NCBI GenBank assembly: GCA_045536155.1
Contig: JAZSMZ010000087.1
Coordinates: forward strand, 1 to 8,017
Reading direction: 5' to 3'
DNA: 8,017 nucleotides
Origin: JAZQNC01 sp045536155
Lineage (GTDB): Bacteria > Bacillota > Clostridia > Oscillospirales > CAG-272
Part shown: in pieces, positions 1 to 6,462 of the stretch
Numbering within the stretch: the first letter of the stretch is position 1
Layout of the letters: every line of letters begins with the position of its first letter
The notes under the pieces: model-generated
What the model saw: only the letters and a program-made list of their open reading frames with translations
Told to the model about the DNA's origin: nothing
Databases searched by the model: none
Program-made: the position numbers and the translations under genes

Positions 1-639
1 TACCCCGGTGACGTATTCTATCTCCATTCCCGTCTTCTTGAAAGAGCTGCTCAGCTCTCAGATGAGCTCGGAGGAGGCTCTCTTACCGCATTGCCTATAA
101 TCGAGACCCAGGCGGGCGACATTTCGGCATACATTCCCACAAACGTAATTTCCATAACCGACGGTCAGATATTCCTTGACAGTGAGCTGTTCAATGAAGG
201 TCAGCGCCCTGCCGTCAACGTCGGACTTTCGGTATCCCGCGTAGGAAGATCCGCTCAGACAAAGCTGTTAAAGCAGATGTCGTCGAGCTTGCGTATGCGA
301 CTTGCGCAGTACCGCGAGCTTGCAGAGTTTTCGCAGTTCGGCTCCGATGTCGATAACGAGACCCGCGACGTACTTAAGGCGGGCAAGAACATGATGATCG
401 CCTTAAAGCAGAGAAGATACGCGCCGCTTGAGGACTGGCAGATGGCTCTAACCCTTTTTGCTGTGTCCGAAAAGCTGGTGCCTGATAAGGAATACGACTG
501 CTTCGATGAGTACGAGAACCGCCTTTACGACTATATTGAGTCGGTTCATCCCGATATCGCCGAAATGCTCAAAAGCGGGCGCAAGCTTGGGGAAAGTGAG
601 CTTGAATCGCTTCGCTCGGCAATACGTGAGGTGCAGTAA
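1..639 (+). CDS. atpA: ATP synthase F1 subunit alpha (C-terminal part, 5' end outside window)
   Basis: This is the last 212 residues of the non-catalytic nucleotide-binding alpha subunit of the F1 head, which alternates with beta in the membrane-peripheral alpha3beta3 ring. The open frame runs in from base 1, beginning with the family block YPGDVFYLHSRLLERAA and followed by GGGSLTALPIIETQAGD and the near-invariant AYIPTNVISITDGQIFL. The arginine finger that completes the catalytic site at the beta interface is visible in GLSVSRVG (residue 80 of the fragment). The C-terminal helical domain contains LAQYRELAEFSQFGSDVD. The Walker A part lies upstream and cannot be checked. One oddity is VGRSAQ, where most alpha subunits have a small residue (Gly or Ala) in place of Arg. 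The stop codon overlaps the atpG start by one base (TAATG), so translation of the two is probably coupled. Identification is very secure. Confidence 0.97.
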   Translation, partial: YPGDVFYLHSRLLERAAQLSDELGGGSLTALPIIETQAGDISAYIPTNVISITDGQIFLDSELFNEGQRPAVNVGLSVSRVGRSAQTKLLKQMSSSLRMRLAQYRELAEFSQFGSDVDNETRDVLKAGKNMMIALKQRRYAPLEDWQMALTLFAVSEKLVPDKEYDCFDEYENRLYDYIESVHPDIAEMLKSGRKLGESELESLRSAIREVQ

Positions 640-1469
640 TGCCCACTCTGCGTGAACTGAAAAAACGCCTGAACAGTATAAAAACCACCGAAAAGATATC
701 GGCGGCAATGAAAACGGTCGCATCGGCAAAGCTTTCAAAGGTATCGAAGGTGCTCGAAAGCTATCGCGCCTACGAAAGAGCGAGTGCTATGACGCTTGAG
801 CTGTTCGGTGACGAGCTTTCACAAGCGCTCGGACAAAATAATCCCGACGCGCCCGTATGCTACGTTGTCATGGCGTCAAATCGCGGTCTTTGCGGCGGCT
901 ATAACCTTGAATTGCTCAACTACGCTGACGGGATCTTGAATGAAGACAGCGAAGCTATGCTGATAACTGTCGGAAAGTATTCAAAACGCCATTATGAAGG
1001 CAGATATGCCGCATCCTTTTCGCTTCCCGACGTTCCCACGGGTGATACGTGCGGTGAGCTTATCGACTACTTGCTGTCGTTGTATAACAACGGCGAAATA
1101 TCGCGGCTCGTCTTTATCTATCAGCAGTATAAAAACACGCTCGTGCAGACACCCGTATCAAAGCAGTTACTTCCCCTTGAAGCATCGGCAGGAAAGGGAA
1201 ATACCGATATGATCTGCCTGCCTGACAGAGCGACAGTAGTTCGTTCTGCCGCTGTTTCTCTGGTTCGCTCGGCAATGCTTGCCGCCTTTTTGGAAGCGGC
1301 ATCGGGAGCTCAGGCGGCCACGCTCAACGCAATGAAAAGCGCTTGCGACAACGCAAAAGAGAGCCGACAAAAGCTTGAAGTCAAAATCTACCGATCCCGT
1401 CAGGCGTCAGTTACCCAAAGCGTTCTTGAAACAAGCGTTGATTTCAGTGAAAACGATTGGCAATATTAA
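639..1469 (+). CDS. atpG: ATP synthase F1 subunit gamma
   Basis: This encodes the 276-residue gamma subunit, the central stalk that rotates inside the alpha3beta3 ring and couples proton or sodium flow through Fo to ATP synthesis. The length is slightly below the common 285-300. The N-terminal coiled-coil helix is recognisable (MPTLRELKKRLNSIKTTEKI, then SAAMKTVASAKL). The Rossmann-like middle domain carries the family signature around residues 77-89 (VMASNRGLCGGYN). The C-terminal helix that enters the hexamer is conserved (IYRSRQASVTQSVLE, near residues 250-264). The sequence after that, ending ENDWQY, is not conserved in the family. The start is set by the TAATG overlap with atpA and by a GAGGTG Shine-Dalgarno at 628-633, five bases before the ATG and inside the atpA coding sequence. 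The middle domain is divergent, but the gene order leaves little doubt. Confidence 0.97.
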   Translation: MPTLRELKKRLNSIKTTEKISAAMKTVASAKLSKVSKVLESYRAYERASAMTLELFGDELSQALGQNNPDAPVCYVVMASNRGLCGGYNLELLNYADGILNEDSEAMLITVGKYSKRHYEGRYAASFSLPDVPTGDTCGELIDYLLSLYNNGEISRLVFIYQQYKNTLVQTPVSKQLLPLEASAGKGNTDMICLPDRATVVRSAAVSLVRSAMLAAFLEAASGAQAATLNAMKSACDNAKESRQKLEVKIYRSRQASVTQSVLETSVDFSENDWQY

Positions 1470-1474
1470 AAAAT

Positions 1475-1526
1475 AAAGAAAGGATAGCGCCTTAAAGCTT
1501 TTGCAGTAAGACGCTGTGCGATTGAT
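1475..1526 (+). promoter_or_regulatory. atpD leader: displaced Shine-Dalgarno plus hairpin
   Basis: The atpG-atpD gap holds a purine-rich Shine-Dalgarno candidate (AAAGAAAGGA, 1475-1484), but the atpD ATG at 1527 is 42 bases further on and has nothing SD-like directly before it. Between the two lies an imperfect hairpin at 1486-1515: AGCG pairs with CGCT, then one C/A mismatch, CTTA pairs with TAAG, then a 2x2 internal loop, and GC pairs with GC around a TTTT loop. A U-G pair at 1485/1516 could extend it. Folding would leave only 10-12 bases between the Shine-Dalgarno and the ATG. No ATG, GTG or TTG codon lies in the atpD frame between the upstream TAG (1485-1487) and the ATG, so an earlier start is excluded. 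Pairings were found by eye; function is inferred. Confidence 0.5.
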
Positions 1527-2918
1527 ATGCCCAAAGATTTGAGAGGAATATTGACTCGAATAAACGGTCCTGTCGTTGACGTACGCTTCGACGATCTCTG
1601 CCTTCCCGATATATTCAATGCAATTATCGTTCCTAACGGCGATGAGGTATACACCCTTGAGGTGCTCCAGCATCTCGGACGCGGTGAGGTCAGATGTATT
1701 TCAATGCAGACTACCGACGGTATGTCCCGCGGTATGACCGCGATCGATACGGGGGCACCGATATCCGTTCCCGTCGGCGATGCAACCTTAGGCAGAATGG
1801 TCAATGTAACGGGAAACCCTATCGACAGATGCGGCGATATCAAGTCGGAAGAGATATGGCCTATCCATCATCCCTCTCCCGCATTTTCCGATATCGTTAC
1901 CGCCGACGAAATTCTCGAAACGGGAATTAAGGTAATCGATCTCATGACACCTTATGCACGCGGCGGAAAGATCGGCCTTTTCGGTGGTGCAGGTGTAGGT
2001 AAAACCGTTCTTATCATGGAGCTTATCCGCAATATCGCCTTCGAGCACGACGGATTTTCGGTATTTGCGGGCGTAGGCGAACGCTCAAGAGAGGGTTATG
2101 ACCTTTGGCAGGAAATGAAGCAGTCGGAGGTCTTGGATAAGACGTCGCTGGTATTCGGTCAGATGAATGAGACCGCCGGGGCGCGTCTGCGCGTTCCGCT
2201 TGTCGGACTTACCATGTCCGAATATTTCCGTGAAAAAGAGCATAAGGACGTCCTTTTGTTTATCGATAATATCTTCCGCTTCTCGCAGGCGGGAAGTGAG
2301 GTCTCCGCTCTTCTCGGACGTATGCCCTCGGCCGTTGGATATCAGCCGACCCTGGCATCGGAAATGGGTAAATTACAGGAGAGAATCGTCTCCACCAAAA
2401 ACGGCTCTATTACATCCGTTCAGGCTGTTTACGTTCCTGCCGATGACCTTACCGACCCCGCCCCCGCAACCACGTTCACTCATCTTGATGCAACCACCGT
2501 TTTGTCGAGAAGCATCGTTGAGCTTGGTATTTATCCCGCGGTAGCACCCCTTGAATCGAGCTCGAGAATGCTTGCACCCGATATCGTGGGAGAAAGACAC
2601 TATAACTGCGCCAAGGAAGTGTCCCGCGTGCTTCAGAGATATAACGATCTTGCCGATATAATCGCAATTTTGGGCATGGACGAGCTTTCCGACGAGGATA
2701 AGGTCACCGTCCGCCGCGCACGCCGTGTTCAGCGCTTTATGAGTCAGCCCTTCCACGTTGCCGAAAAGTTCACAGGATATAAGGGCGCATTCGTTCCCGT
2801 TGAAAAAACAATCGAAGGATTTGAAGCAATCCTCGGCGGCGAGTGTGACAGCTATCCCGAGTCGGCCTTTATGATGAAGGGCGATATCGACGACGTGAGA
2901 AAAGCAGTTCAAAACTAA
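1527..2918 (+). CDS. atpD: ATP synthase F1 subunit beta
   Basis: This encodes the 463-residue catalytic beta subunit of F1, which makes or hydrolyses ATP at three sites in the alpha3beta3 head. Length and every key motif are standard: the N-terminal barrel with NGPVVDVRF (13-21), Walker A GGAGVGKT (153-160), the catalytic glutamate E185 in GVGERSREG, Walker B VLLFID ending at D247, and the highly conserved block GSEVSALLGRMPSAVGYQP (256-274). The hinge SSRMLAPDIVGERHY (345-359) and the coupling loop DELSDED (385-391), the local form of the DELSEED lever that pushes on gamma, are also present. No catalytic residue is missing, so the protein should be active. The ATG at 1527 is the only usable start codon in frame after the preceding TAG and gives a normal N-terminus. 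It lacks a close Shine-Dalgarno; see the leader hairpin entry. The gene lies 57 bases after atpG and 18 bases before atpC. Confidence 0.98.
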   Translation: MPKDLRGILTRINGPVVDVRFDDLCLPDIFNAIIVPNGDEVYTLEVLQHLGRGEVRCISMQTTDGMSRGMTAIDTGAPISVPVGDATLGRMVNVTGNPIDRCGDIKSEEIWPIHHPSPAFSDIVTADEILETGIKVIDLMTPYARGGKIGLFGGAGVGKTVLIMELIRNIAFEHDGFSVFAGVGERSREGYDLWQEMKQSEVLDKTSLVFGQMNETAGARLRVPLVGLTMSEYFREKEHKDVLLFIDNIFRFSQAGSEVSALLGRMPSAVGYQPTLASEMGKLQERIVSTKNGSITSVQAVYVPADDLTDPAPATTFTHLDATTVLSRSIVELGIYPAVAPLESSSRMLAPDIVGERHYNCAKEVSRVLQRYNDLADIIAILGMDELSDEDKVTVRRARRVQRFMSQPFHVAEKFTGYKGAFVPVEKTIEGFEAILGGECDSYPESAFMMKGDIDDVRKAVQN

Positions 2919-2936
2919 AACCATAAGAGGACAAAT

Positions 2937-3215
2937 ATGCTCCGATTAATTGTTGTAACGCCGATGGGCGAAGTTTATAGCGGCGAATGCGATTCGCTTC
3001 ATCTCAATACGCTCGACGGTGAAAAGGGCAAGGGCGGAGGCTCTGTCGGAATCAGACAAAACCACGCCGATGCGATGATGGCGCTCCAAAAAGGAATTGT
3101 CAGAGCATACCGCTCGGGAGAGTTGTCTGTCAGCATCGATTGTGAAAGCGGATTTGCAACGGTTCGCGATAACGTAGTTACGATCGCTTGTAATGCGGCA
3201 TCAATTTCAGAATAA
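2937..3215 (+). CDS. atpC: ATP synthase F1 subunit epsilon, short form without C-terminal domain
   Basis: This encodes a 92-residue epsilon subunit, the foot of the central stalk that joins gamma to the c-ring. Typical bacterial epsilon has 130-140 residues: an N-terminal beta-sandwich of about 85 and a C-terminal two-helix hairpin that inhibits ATP hydrolysis. Here only the sandwich remains: MLRLIVVTPMGEVYSGECDSL at the start, a loop with NHADAMMAL in the place of the usual GHAPL region, and final strands (ELSVSIDCESGFATVRDNVVTIACNAA). The protein stops almost at once after the last strand. The loop at residues 28-39 is Lys/Gly-rich (GEKGKGGG) and unusual. A good Shine-Dalgarno, AAGAGGA at 2925-2931, lies five bases before the ATG. 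The gene is the last of the operon and is followed directly by a terminator. Position and N-terminal homology make the call firm; loss of hydrolysis braking is an inference from family knowledge. Confidence 0.92.
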   Translation: MLRLIVVTPMGEVYSGECDSLHLNTLDGEKGKGGGSVGIRQNHADAMMALQKGIVRAYRSGELSVSIDCESGFATVRDNVVTIACNAASISE

Positions 3216-3243
3216 AAAAGGTCTGCCAATCGGCAGACCTTTT
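3216..3243. terminator. Bidirectional intrinsic terminator between atpC and the GH92 gene
   Basis: This is a perfect 12-bp inverted repeat (arms 3216-3227 and 3232-3243) with an AATC loop. The core is eight base pairs, GGTCTGCC with GGCAGACC, flanked by an A-tract on the left and a T-tract on the right. On the + strand it begins one base after the atpC stop and ends in four Ts. On the - strand it follows the GH92 stop by five bases and ends in six Ts, so it should be stronger in that direction. It is well placed to stop both convergent transcripts. Confidence 0.92.
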
Positions 3244-3248
3244 GATAT

Positions 3249-5216
3249 TTATATCTTTTTTCCGAGTATCTTCGCGCTCTTTACAAGACGCTTGCAGGGA
3301 ATCCATTCCGTTTTACCGGGACAGAGACGGTAGAATCCGAGGCAGGCAAATATGTACCATGCAGATGTCGTGCCGTTGTCTTCGTCACCGGGATAACCGT
3401 CAACTTCGGGGGAAAAGGCTTCGCTTGCCATACGTTCTACCCAATAATCGGTCTTGTTTTGCTGACCGAGTACGGAATATAAGAAGGGGATGTGGAATGA
3501 CGGCTGATTTGATATTGCGCATTGCCCGAAATCGGCCGTTGCCATCTCGCTCATCTCGTGGATCTCGTAACCGTTGTAACCGAATGTGCGGAATGTGGGA
3601 GAAGTAGCAAACAGCTCGTCCAGCTTTTCGATAAACGCCTCTTTCGAGCCGTAGAGCTCAGTGAGTCCCTCAACGTCGTGGGGCACGAAGAAGGAATTTT
3701 GCCATGCGCTGCCCTCTGTATATTCGCCGCCCCAGCTACAGGGATCGAAATTCTCGGCCATCTGTCCGTTTGTATCGCGGCCTCGCATAAATCCCGTTTT
3801 TTTATCGAAGATGTTCTTGTAGTTTTTTGATCTTGCAATGTATTCGTCGCAGAGTTCGTCGCGTCCGAGTATCTTTGCAACCGTTGCAATACACCAATCG
3901 CCGTATGCGGCATCAAGCGTCAGATTGACCGATTCGCGCTGCATATCGCGGGGCACATATCCGTATTTGAGATATGCTTCGGAGCCGTTTCTGCCGTAGC
4001 GTCTGTCGGACGCTTCATGGTTGGCATGATGGATCATGCCGTCAAGGGCACTTTCAAGCACTTCGCGCTTGCCGATTCCGTTAGCCGCGGCTTCGGCGAT
4101 AACACCGTCGATAAGCGTGCTGGGCATGCATCCCACCTCGCCGAGAGAGAGCCATCTCGGCAGATATCCGCATTCCTTGTAGTCGTTGACAAAGCCTTCG
4201 AGCATTTCGGCAAATTCATCGCGCGCGATCAGCGTGAAAAGCGGGTAAACGGTTCGGGCGGTGTCCCAAAATCCGTTGTCGGTGTATCTTACGCCGCTGT
4301 GTGTTTGTCCGTCAAAGGGCGCATAGTGAACGGTATTTCCGTCTTTATCGATCTCGTATGCCTTGTGAGGGAAGAGGAAGGTACGGTAAAGGCAGGAATA
4401 AAAGGTCTTCATCTGCTTTTCGTCGGAGGGCTCTATCTCGATACGGCTGAGCTTTTCTTCCCAATTTTCCTCAGCGATATTTTTGATCGTATCAAAGGAC
4501 ATATCTTTACTTTCGCGGCTGACGGCGAGCAGCGCCAACTCTTCGCTGATATACGACGTGCCTATGCGAGCTTCGCATACCCTCTTTTTGAGCGCGATAT
4601 GAGCAAAAGCGCTGTTGCTGTCAAAAGTAATGCGGTTTTTGGATGCATCAACGCAGTCGTCAAGGAATTTTACCGCAAAATACATCTTGAAATTTTTGCA
4701 GTCGTCCATTGAGTGACCGTCGGTTGTTCCGATAAGAGTATTTGTATCCTCGTCAAAACGGTAGCTGTAATTGCCTTTTGTGGGTAAGAAGGAGAGATAC
4801 GATTGACGGTTGTCATATAAAGTGATTCTTACCGCACCACCGCGTTCGGTGGGAGCAAGCTCAAAAAGGCAGTTTGTACGAAGGAACTTTACACTGAGAT
4901 AGTCGGGACGCATGATGGAATCATTGCTGAAAGATCCGATAGTATCAAAGGGATTATCCTTGACAATATCGTTTTGTACTGCCATAAGAAACGTGCCGTA
5001 GTCGTTTATCCACGGGCTGGGCTGATGAGTCAGGCGTACTCCCTGGGCAATTTGGTAGTCGGGATTGAAAAACCATGCTCCGTTCTGACCGTAGCTCTGA
5101 AGGCAGAAGGATGCCATACCGAAGGGAAGCTGGGTTAAGGGGAGGGTATTTCCGTTAGAAAAATTCGGCACGGATCTGGTACCCATTTTTATATTAACAT
5201 AAGGTATGTATTTCAT
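3249..5216 (-). CDS. Glycoside hydrolase family 92 protein, putative cytoplasmic alpha-mannosidase
   Basis: This 655-residue protein matches GH92, a family of calcium-dependent, inverting exo-alpha-mannosidases that trim mannose from N-glycans, fungal mannan or mannose phosphodiesters. Visible blocks in order: the N-terminal NTLPLTQLPFGMA and LTHQPSPWINDYGTF (residues about 23-76), GFWDTARTVYPL (315-326), YLPRWLSLGEVGCM (351-364), NLTLDAAYGDWC (431-442), YTEGSAWQNSFFVPHDV with the likely general acid E501, and GYPGDEDNGTTSAWY with the likely base aspartates D611 and D613. The common NEPSHH motif reads NQPSFH (570-575). There is no signal peptide, so it probably acts on imported sugars in the cytoplasm, whereas many GH92 enzymes are secreted. 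It ends about 20 residues after the GFYxxCPG block, apparently lacking the usual last beta-sandwich strands. An upstream in-frame ATG at 5228 would add four residues, but the GGAG fits the ATG at 5216. Family is secure; substrate is unknown. Confidence 0.9.
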   Translation of the reverse strand: MKYIPYVNIKMGTRSVPNFSNGNTLPLTQLPFGMASFCLQSYGQNGAWFFNPDYQIAQGVRLTHQPSPWINDYGTFLMAVQNDIVKDNPFDTIGSFSNDSIMRPDYLSVKFLRTNCLFELAPTERGGAVRITLYDNRQSYLSFLPTKGNYSYRFDEDTNTLIGTTDGHSMDDCKNFKMYFAVKFLDDCVDASKNRITFDSNSAFAHIALKKRVCEARIGTSYISEELALLAVSRESKDMSFDTIKNIAEENWEEKLSRIEIEPSDEKQMKTFYSCLYRTFLFPHKAYEIDKDGNTVHYAPFDGQTHSGVRYTDNGFWDTARTVYPLFTLIARDEFAEMLEGFVNDYKECGYLPRWLSLGEVGCMPSTLIDGVIAEAAANGIGKREVLESALDGMIHHANHEASDRRYGRNGSEAYLKYGYVPRDMQRESVNLTLDAAYGDWCIATVAKILGRDELCDEYIARSKNYKNIFDKKTGFMRGRDTNGQMAENFDPCSWGGEYTEGSAWQNSFFVPHDVEGLTELYGSKEAFIEKLDELFATSPTFRTFGYNGYEIHEMSEMATADFGQCAISNQPSFHIPFLYSVLGQQNKTDYWVERMASEAFSPEVDGYPGDEDNGTTSAWYIFACLGFYRLCPGKTEWIPCKRLVKSAKILGKKI

Positions 5217-5222
5217 GCGTAT

Positions 5223-5226
5223 CTCC
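5223..5226 (-). promoter_or_regulatory. Shine-Dalgarno deciding the GH92 start
   Basis: On the - strand GGAG lies six bases before the ATG at 5216, the spacing expected for a ribosome binding site. It falls inside the first codons of the longer frame that starts at the ATG at 5228, which itself has no purine-rich sequence at a suitable distance. The shorter start is therefore preferred. Confidence 0.75.
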
Positions 5227-5245
5227 ATAAATGTACTGATAATGC

Positions 5246-5274
5246 ATTATATCATAGAAGAATTCGGTTTTCAA
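5246..5274 (-). promoter_or_regulatory. SigA-type promoter of the GH92 gene
   Basis: Reading the - strand, TTGAAA (complement of 5269-5274) is followed by a 17-base spacer and a perfect TATAAT (complement of 5246-5251). Transcription would begin near 5239 and give a leader of only about 20-25 bases before the ATG at 5216. The match to the vegetative consensus is strong, so basal expression should be good unless a repressor acts here. Confidence 0.85.
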
Positions 5275-5292
5275 CTTATTTTTTAGATATAC

Positions 5293-5321
5293 TTGAAAAA
5301 ACATTAATAGTTGTGTATAAT
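5293..5321 (+). promoter_or_regulatory. SigA-type promoter of the metallophosphoesterase operon
   Basis: TTGAAA (5293-5298), a 17-base spacer and a perfect TATAAT (5316-5321) predict a start near 5328 and a leader of about 36 bases. The -35 and -10 hexamers and the spacing are identical to those of the divergent GH92 promoter, and the two -35 boxes are only 18 bases apart. No internal promoter or terminator is obvious in the downstream cluster, so this promoter may serve all four following genes. Confidence 0.85.
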
Positions 5322-5363
5322 TGATATACATTTCAGAAAAAACATAAACCGAGGGAATATATT

Positions 5364-6446
5364 ATGATAAATAAATTTAAAAACGTGCCCGAATTCTGGC
5401 ACGGAGAGCTTGAAAGAAAATGTGAAATGGCACGACAGCTTATAAAAGAGGCGGGCAATGATGCAGCGGCCTTTGTTTGGGCATCCGATCTGCATATTCC
5501 CGATGCAACAAGCGGCAATACCGTAAGAATCGGTGCGCTTTTTGATGCGGCTATTGATGCTTGCGGTCTTTCTAATGTTGTCGTATGCGGAGATATCGGC
5601 ACGCAGTATTCGATCGAAAGCGAAGAGAAGCTCGATACGATGTATAAGGAATTTCCCAATAATCTGTTTCCTCTCTGGGGAAGTGAAAAGCTCCTTTTGA
5701 CTATTGGAAATCACGACGGATGCTACGGATGTGTTGACGGAAATCACTATGCGATCCAGTATGGACATCAAAAGCTTTTCGATACTTTTTTTAAGGATCA
5801 GTATAATCATGAAAATCGTCGCTTTTCACGTGAAGGAACGTATTTTTACGCCGACGATGCAAAGCAGAAGCTCCGCTACATAATGCTGAATTCCCACTTT
5901 GGCGGCGACTACTCGACCGATGAAAAGGGGGCGGCAAAAAATGACCGATTCCGCATATCTTGCTACGGTCAGGAGCAGCTTGATTGGCTGATAAACGAAG
6001 CGCTCGATATGCCCGAGGGATATGGCGCAATAATCGCCTCGCACGTGCCTCTTTCATACGATGATATCGGACATCCCGACAAAGAACAGCTTCGAAACAT
6101 CATTCGCGCTTACTGCAACCGCACCGTATACGACGGATGCGTTGACATTGACACCGAAAACTTTGCATATAGCTGTGTGCACGCCGATTTTACATCGGCT
6201 AAAGGTGATATATTGGCAGTGCTTGCGGGTCACGTTCATCATGACTGGGCGTTTACCGATATCCTGCCTTGCCCGATCGTGACTATTGTTGCATCGGGAG
6301 GAGACCTTGCCCACGGCAGCTGTACCGCCAGAGTATTTGATACCGATTGCGAAACATCGTTTGACATTGCGGTTATAAACCGCCGCAAAAGAGTTATCGA
6401 TCTTGTCCGCGTAGGCGCGGGATATGACAGACATATTGAATACTGA
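5364..6446 (+). CDS. Calcineurin-like metallophosphoesterase
   Basis: This is a 360-residue protein of the calcineurin-like phosphoesterase superfamily, which uses two metal ions to cleave phosphomonoesters or phosphodiesters. All core motifs are present and in order: DLH (D42, H44), GD (G76-D77), GNHD (115-118), an isolated metal histidine in ASHVPLS (H227) and GHVHHD (289-294). Residues 1-35 form an extension ahead of the first beta strand (AAAFVWASDLHI). No signal peptide or membrane segment is seen, so it is probably cytoplasmic. The substrate cannot be read from the sequence; nucleases, nucleotide phosphodiesterases, protein phosphatases and sugar or lipid phosphatases share this fold. 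The ATG is supported by GAGGG at 5351-5355, eight bases upstream, and by the strong promoter before it. It is the first gene of a cluster and lies 16 bases before the lipoprotein gene. Confidence 0.92.
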   Translation: MINKFKNVPEFWHGELERKCEMARQLIKEAGNDAAAFVWASDLHIPDATSGNTVRIGALFDAAIDACGLSNVVVCGDIGTQYSIESEEKLDTMYKEFPNNLFPLWGSEKLLLTIGNHDGCYGCVDGNHYAIQYGHQKLFDTFFKDQYNHENRRFSREGTYFYADDAKQKLRYIMLNSHFGGDYSTDEKGAAKNDRFRISCYGQEQLDWLINEALDMPEGYGAIIASHVPLSYDDIGHPDKEQLRNIIRAYCNRTVYDGCVDIDTENFAYSCVHADFTSAKGDILAVLAGHVHHDWAFTDILPCPIVTIVASGGDLAHGSCTARVFDTDCETSFDIAVINRRKRVIDLVRVGAGYDRHIEY

Positions 6447-6462
6447 TCTGATGGGTTTATAA

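Noticed and set aside
1426..1469. Possible promoter before atpD (TTGAAA or TTGATT near the atpG end)
   Set aside because: At 17-18 base spacing the -10 candidates (GAAAAC, CAATAT) match TATAAT poorly; the best hexamer TATTAA needs a 20-base spacer.
2373..2924. 183-codon open frame antisense to atpD
   Set aside because: It mirrors the most conserved part of the beta subunit and its product looks like nothing known; shadow frame.
4017..4712. 231-codon open frame antisense to the GH92 gene
   Set aside because: It lies wholly within strongly conserved GH92 coding sequence on the other strand, has no family resemblance and no good ribosome site; it is a codon-bias shadow.
5217..5228. ATG at 5228 as GH92 start
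   Set aside because: The GGAG ribosome site is inside this four-codon extension and correctly spaced for the ATG at 5216.
5268..5299. TTTTCAA/TTGAAAA inverted repeat as a repressor operator
   Set aside because: The arms are the two -35 boxes themselves and the symmetry does not extend beyond about seven bases, so opposed promoters explain it.
5304..5810. 168-codon - strand frame crossing the divergent promoter region
   Set aside because: It overlaps the metallophosphoesterase in antisense, including its DLH and GNHD motifs, and covers the promoter; no independent support.
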